A stretch of 35,169 nucleotides of DNA from Verrucomicrobiota bacterium (lineage in GTDB: Bacteria; Verrucomicrobiota; Verrucomicrobiae; Limisphaerales; UBA11358): the NCBI GenBank assembly GCA_014860005.1, contig JACZKP010000090.1, positions 1-35,169 on the forward strand, in the 5' to 3' direction. The notes under the pieces were generated by a model. The model searched no databases. It saw only the letters and a program-made list of their open reading frames with translations, and had not been told where the DNA came from. Below, in pieces: positions 35,029-35,169 of this stretch (positions within the stretch are counted from its first letter, which is position 1; each line of letters begins with the position of its first letter). Position numbers and translations under genes: made by a program.

Positions 35029-35169
35029 GGGTTCTTCGCTGTTTTCGGTGGAATTAAAATTGGGGGAAGCGGAGTTTTCCGGCGACGAAGTAGAGCATGG
35101 TGATCAGATGCGTCGTCGAACGGTAGCCGCGAGCCTTGCGTTTGGTCGCGCTGAAGACGCTGTTTAATC
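35029..35169 (-). mobile_element. End of an ISL3-type insertion sequence
   Basis: The end begins GGGTTCTTCGCTGTTTTC at 35029, similar to ISL3-family terminal repeats (GGnTCTTcn-type). The adjacent ATTGAAAA (35021-35028) is a candidate for the family's 8-bp AT-rich target duplication. The other end lies beyond the window, so this is not confirmed. Confidence 0.7.
35054..35169 (-). CDS. Transposase, C-terminal end (ISL3-like), partial
   Basis: This reads leftward from the edge as LNSVFSATKRKARGYRST, HLITMLYFVAGKLRF, then PQF and TAA at 35054-35056. The KRKARGYRS and ITMLYFVAGKL strings are typical of the end of ISL3-family DDE transposases. The 5' end is beyond the window. It stops 25 bp before the IS boundary, so it does not run into the cytochrome gene, which is in another frame. 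Confidence 0.75.
   Translation of the reverse strand, partial: LNSVFSATKRKARGYRSTTHLITMLYFVAGKLRFPQF

Noticed and set aside
35029..35169. A transposase-cytochrome fusion protein
   Set aside because: Counting bases over the GGGGG run puts the transposase stop at 35054-35056, in a different frame from the cytochrome gene.

Overview
The window looks like a high-GC chromosome segment of a Verrucomicrobiota-type bacterium (Limisphaerales/Pedosphaera-like is my best guess). The reasons are a PQQ propeller fused to cytochrome c and a TIM barrel, a PVC-style heme-binding HEAT protein, a solitary type II-secretion-like pseudopilin, a secreted sugar isomerase, an MFS/Gfo-Idh-MocA pair, hopanoid genes behind a tiny lipoprotein, and abundant palindromic repeats inside genes. 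This assignment comes from gene content and style, not from a marker gene. I see no rRNA, tRNA or CRISPR.

Layout. 1-1206 is mostly non-coding, with two strong rho-independent terminators reading leftward. 1207-2515 holds a zinc-ribbon protein convergent with a secreted xylose-isomerase-like TIM-barrel protein. 2842-7739 is a translationally coupled response regulator and a very large soluble hybrid histidine kinase. 8027-10404 is a hopanoid block: a small lipoprotein, hpnH, and a wrecked hpnJ that has lost its radical-SAM core. 10528-15866 is a compact, AT-richer three-gene cassette. It encodes a PPDK-type ATP-grasp/MazG-like NTP pyrophosphohydrolase fusion, an AAA+ ATPase with a long helical N-terminus, and a HIT-family hydrolase. 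A second, diverged hpnJ 3' fragment lies directly behind it, and both hpnJ fragments begin at the same codon. 16130-18931 is a SWIM/SNF2 helicase. 18932-19680 is a decayed zone with a small conserved-looking ORF and a DMT-permease stump. 19682-21094 is a MATE exporter.

21299-25982 is dnaE, preceded by a 156-bp diverged copy of its own 5' end; a foreign-looking uracil-DNA-glycosylase-like gene is sandwiched between the copies. dnaE carries a palindromic repeat inserted in frame, and the following PQQ/cytochrome/TIM-barrel gene (25986-29126) carries a different palindrome, also in frame. Then come a second copy of the first repeat, a pseudopilin, and the leftward MFS and oxidoreductase genes. 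The window ends in a cytochrome c/HEAT gene cut by the end of an ISL3-type insertion sequence.

Main point: the three-gene nucleotide-handling cassette has the look of an undescribed conflict or nucleotide-metabolism system. It and the dnaE-associated gene were both placed next to duplicated, diverged pieces of a host gene with no recombinase nearby, which suggests a shared route of cargo insertion by recombination with a relative's DNA. The biological role of the cassette is inference only.
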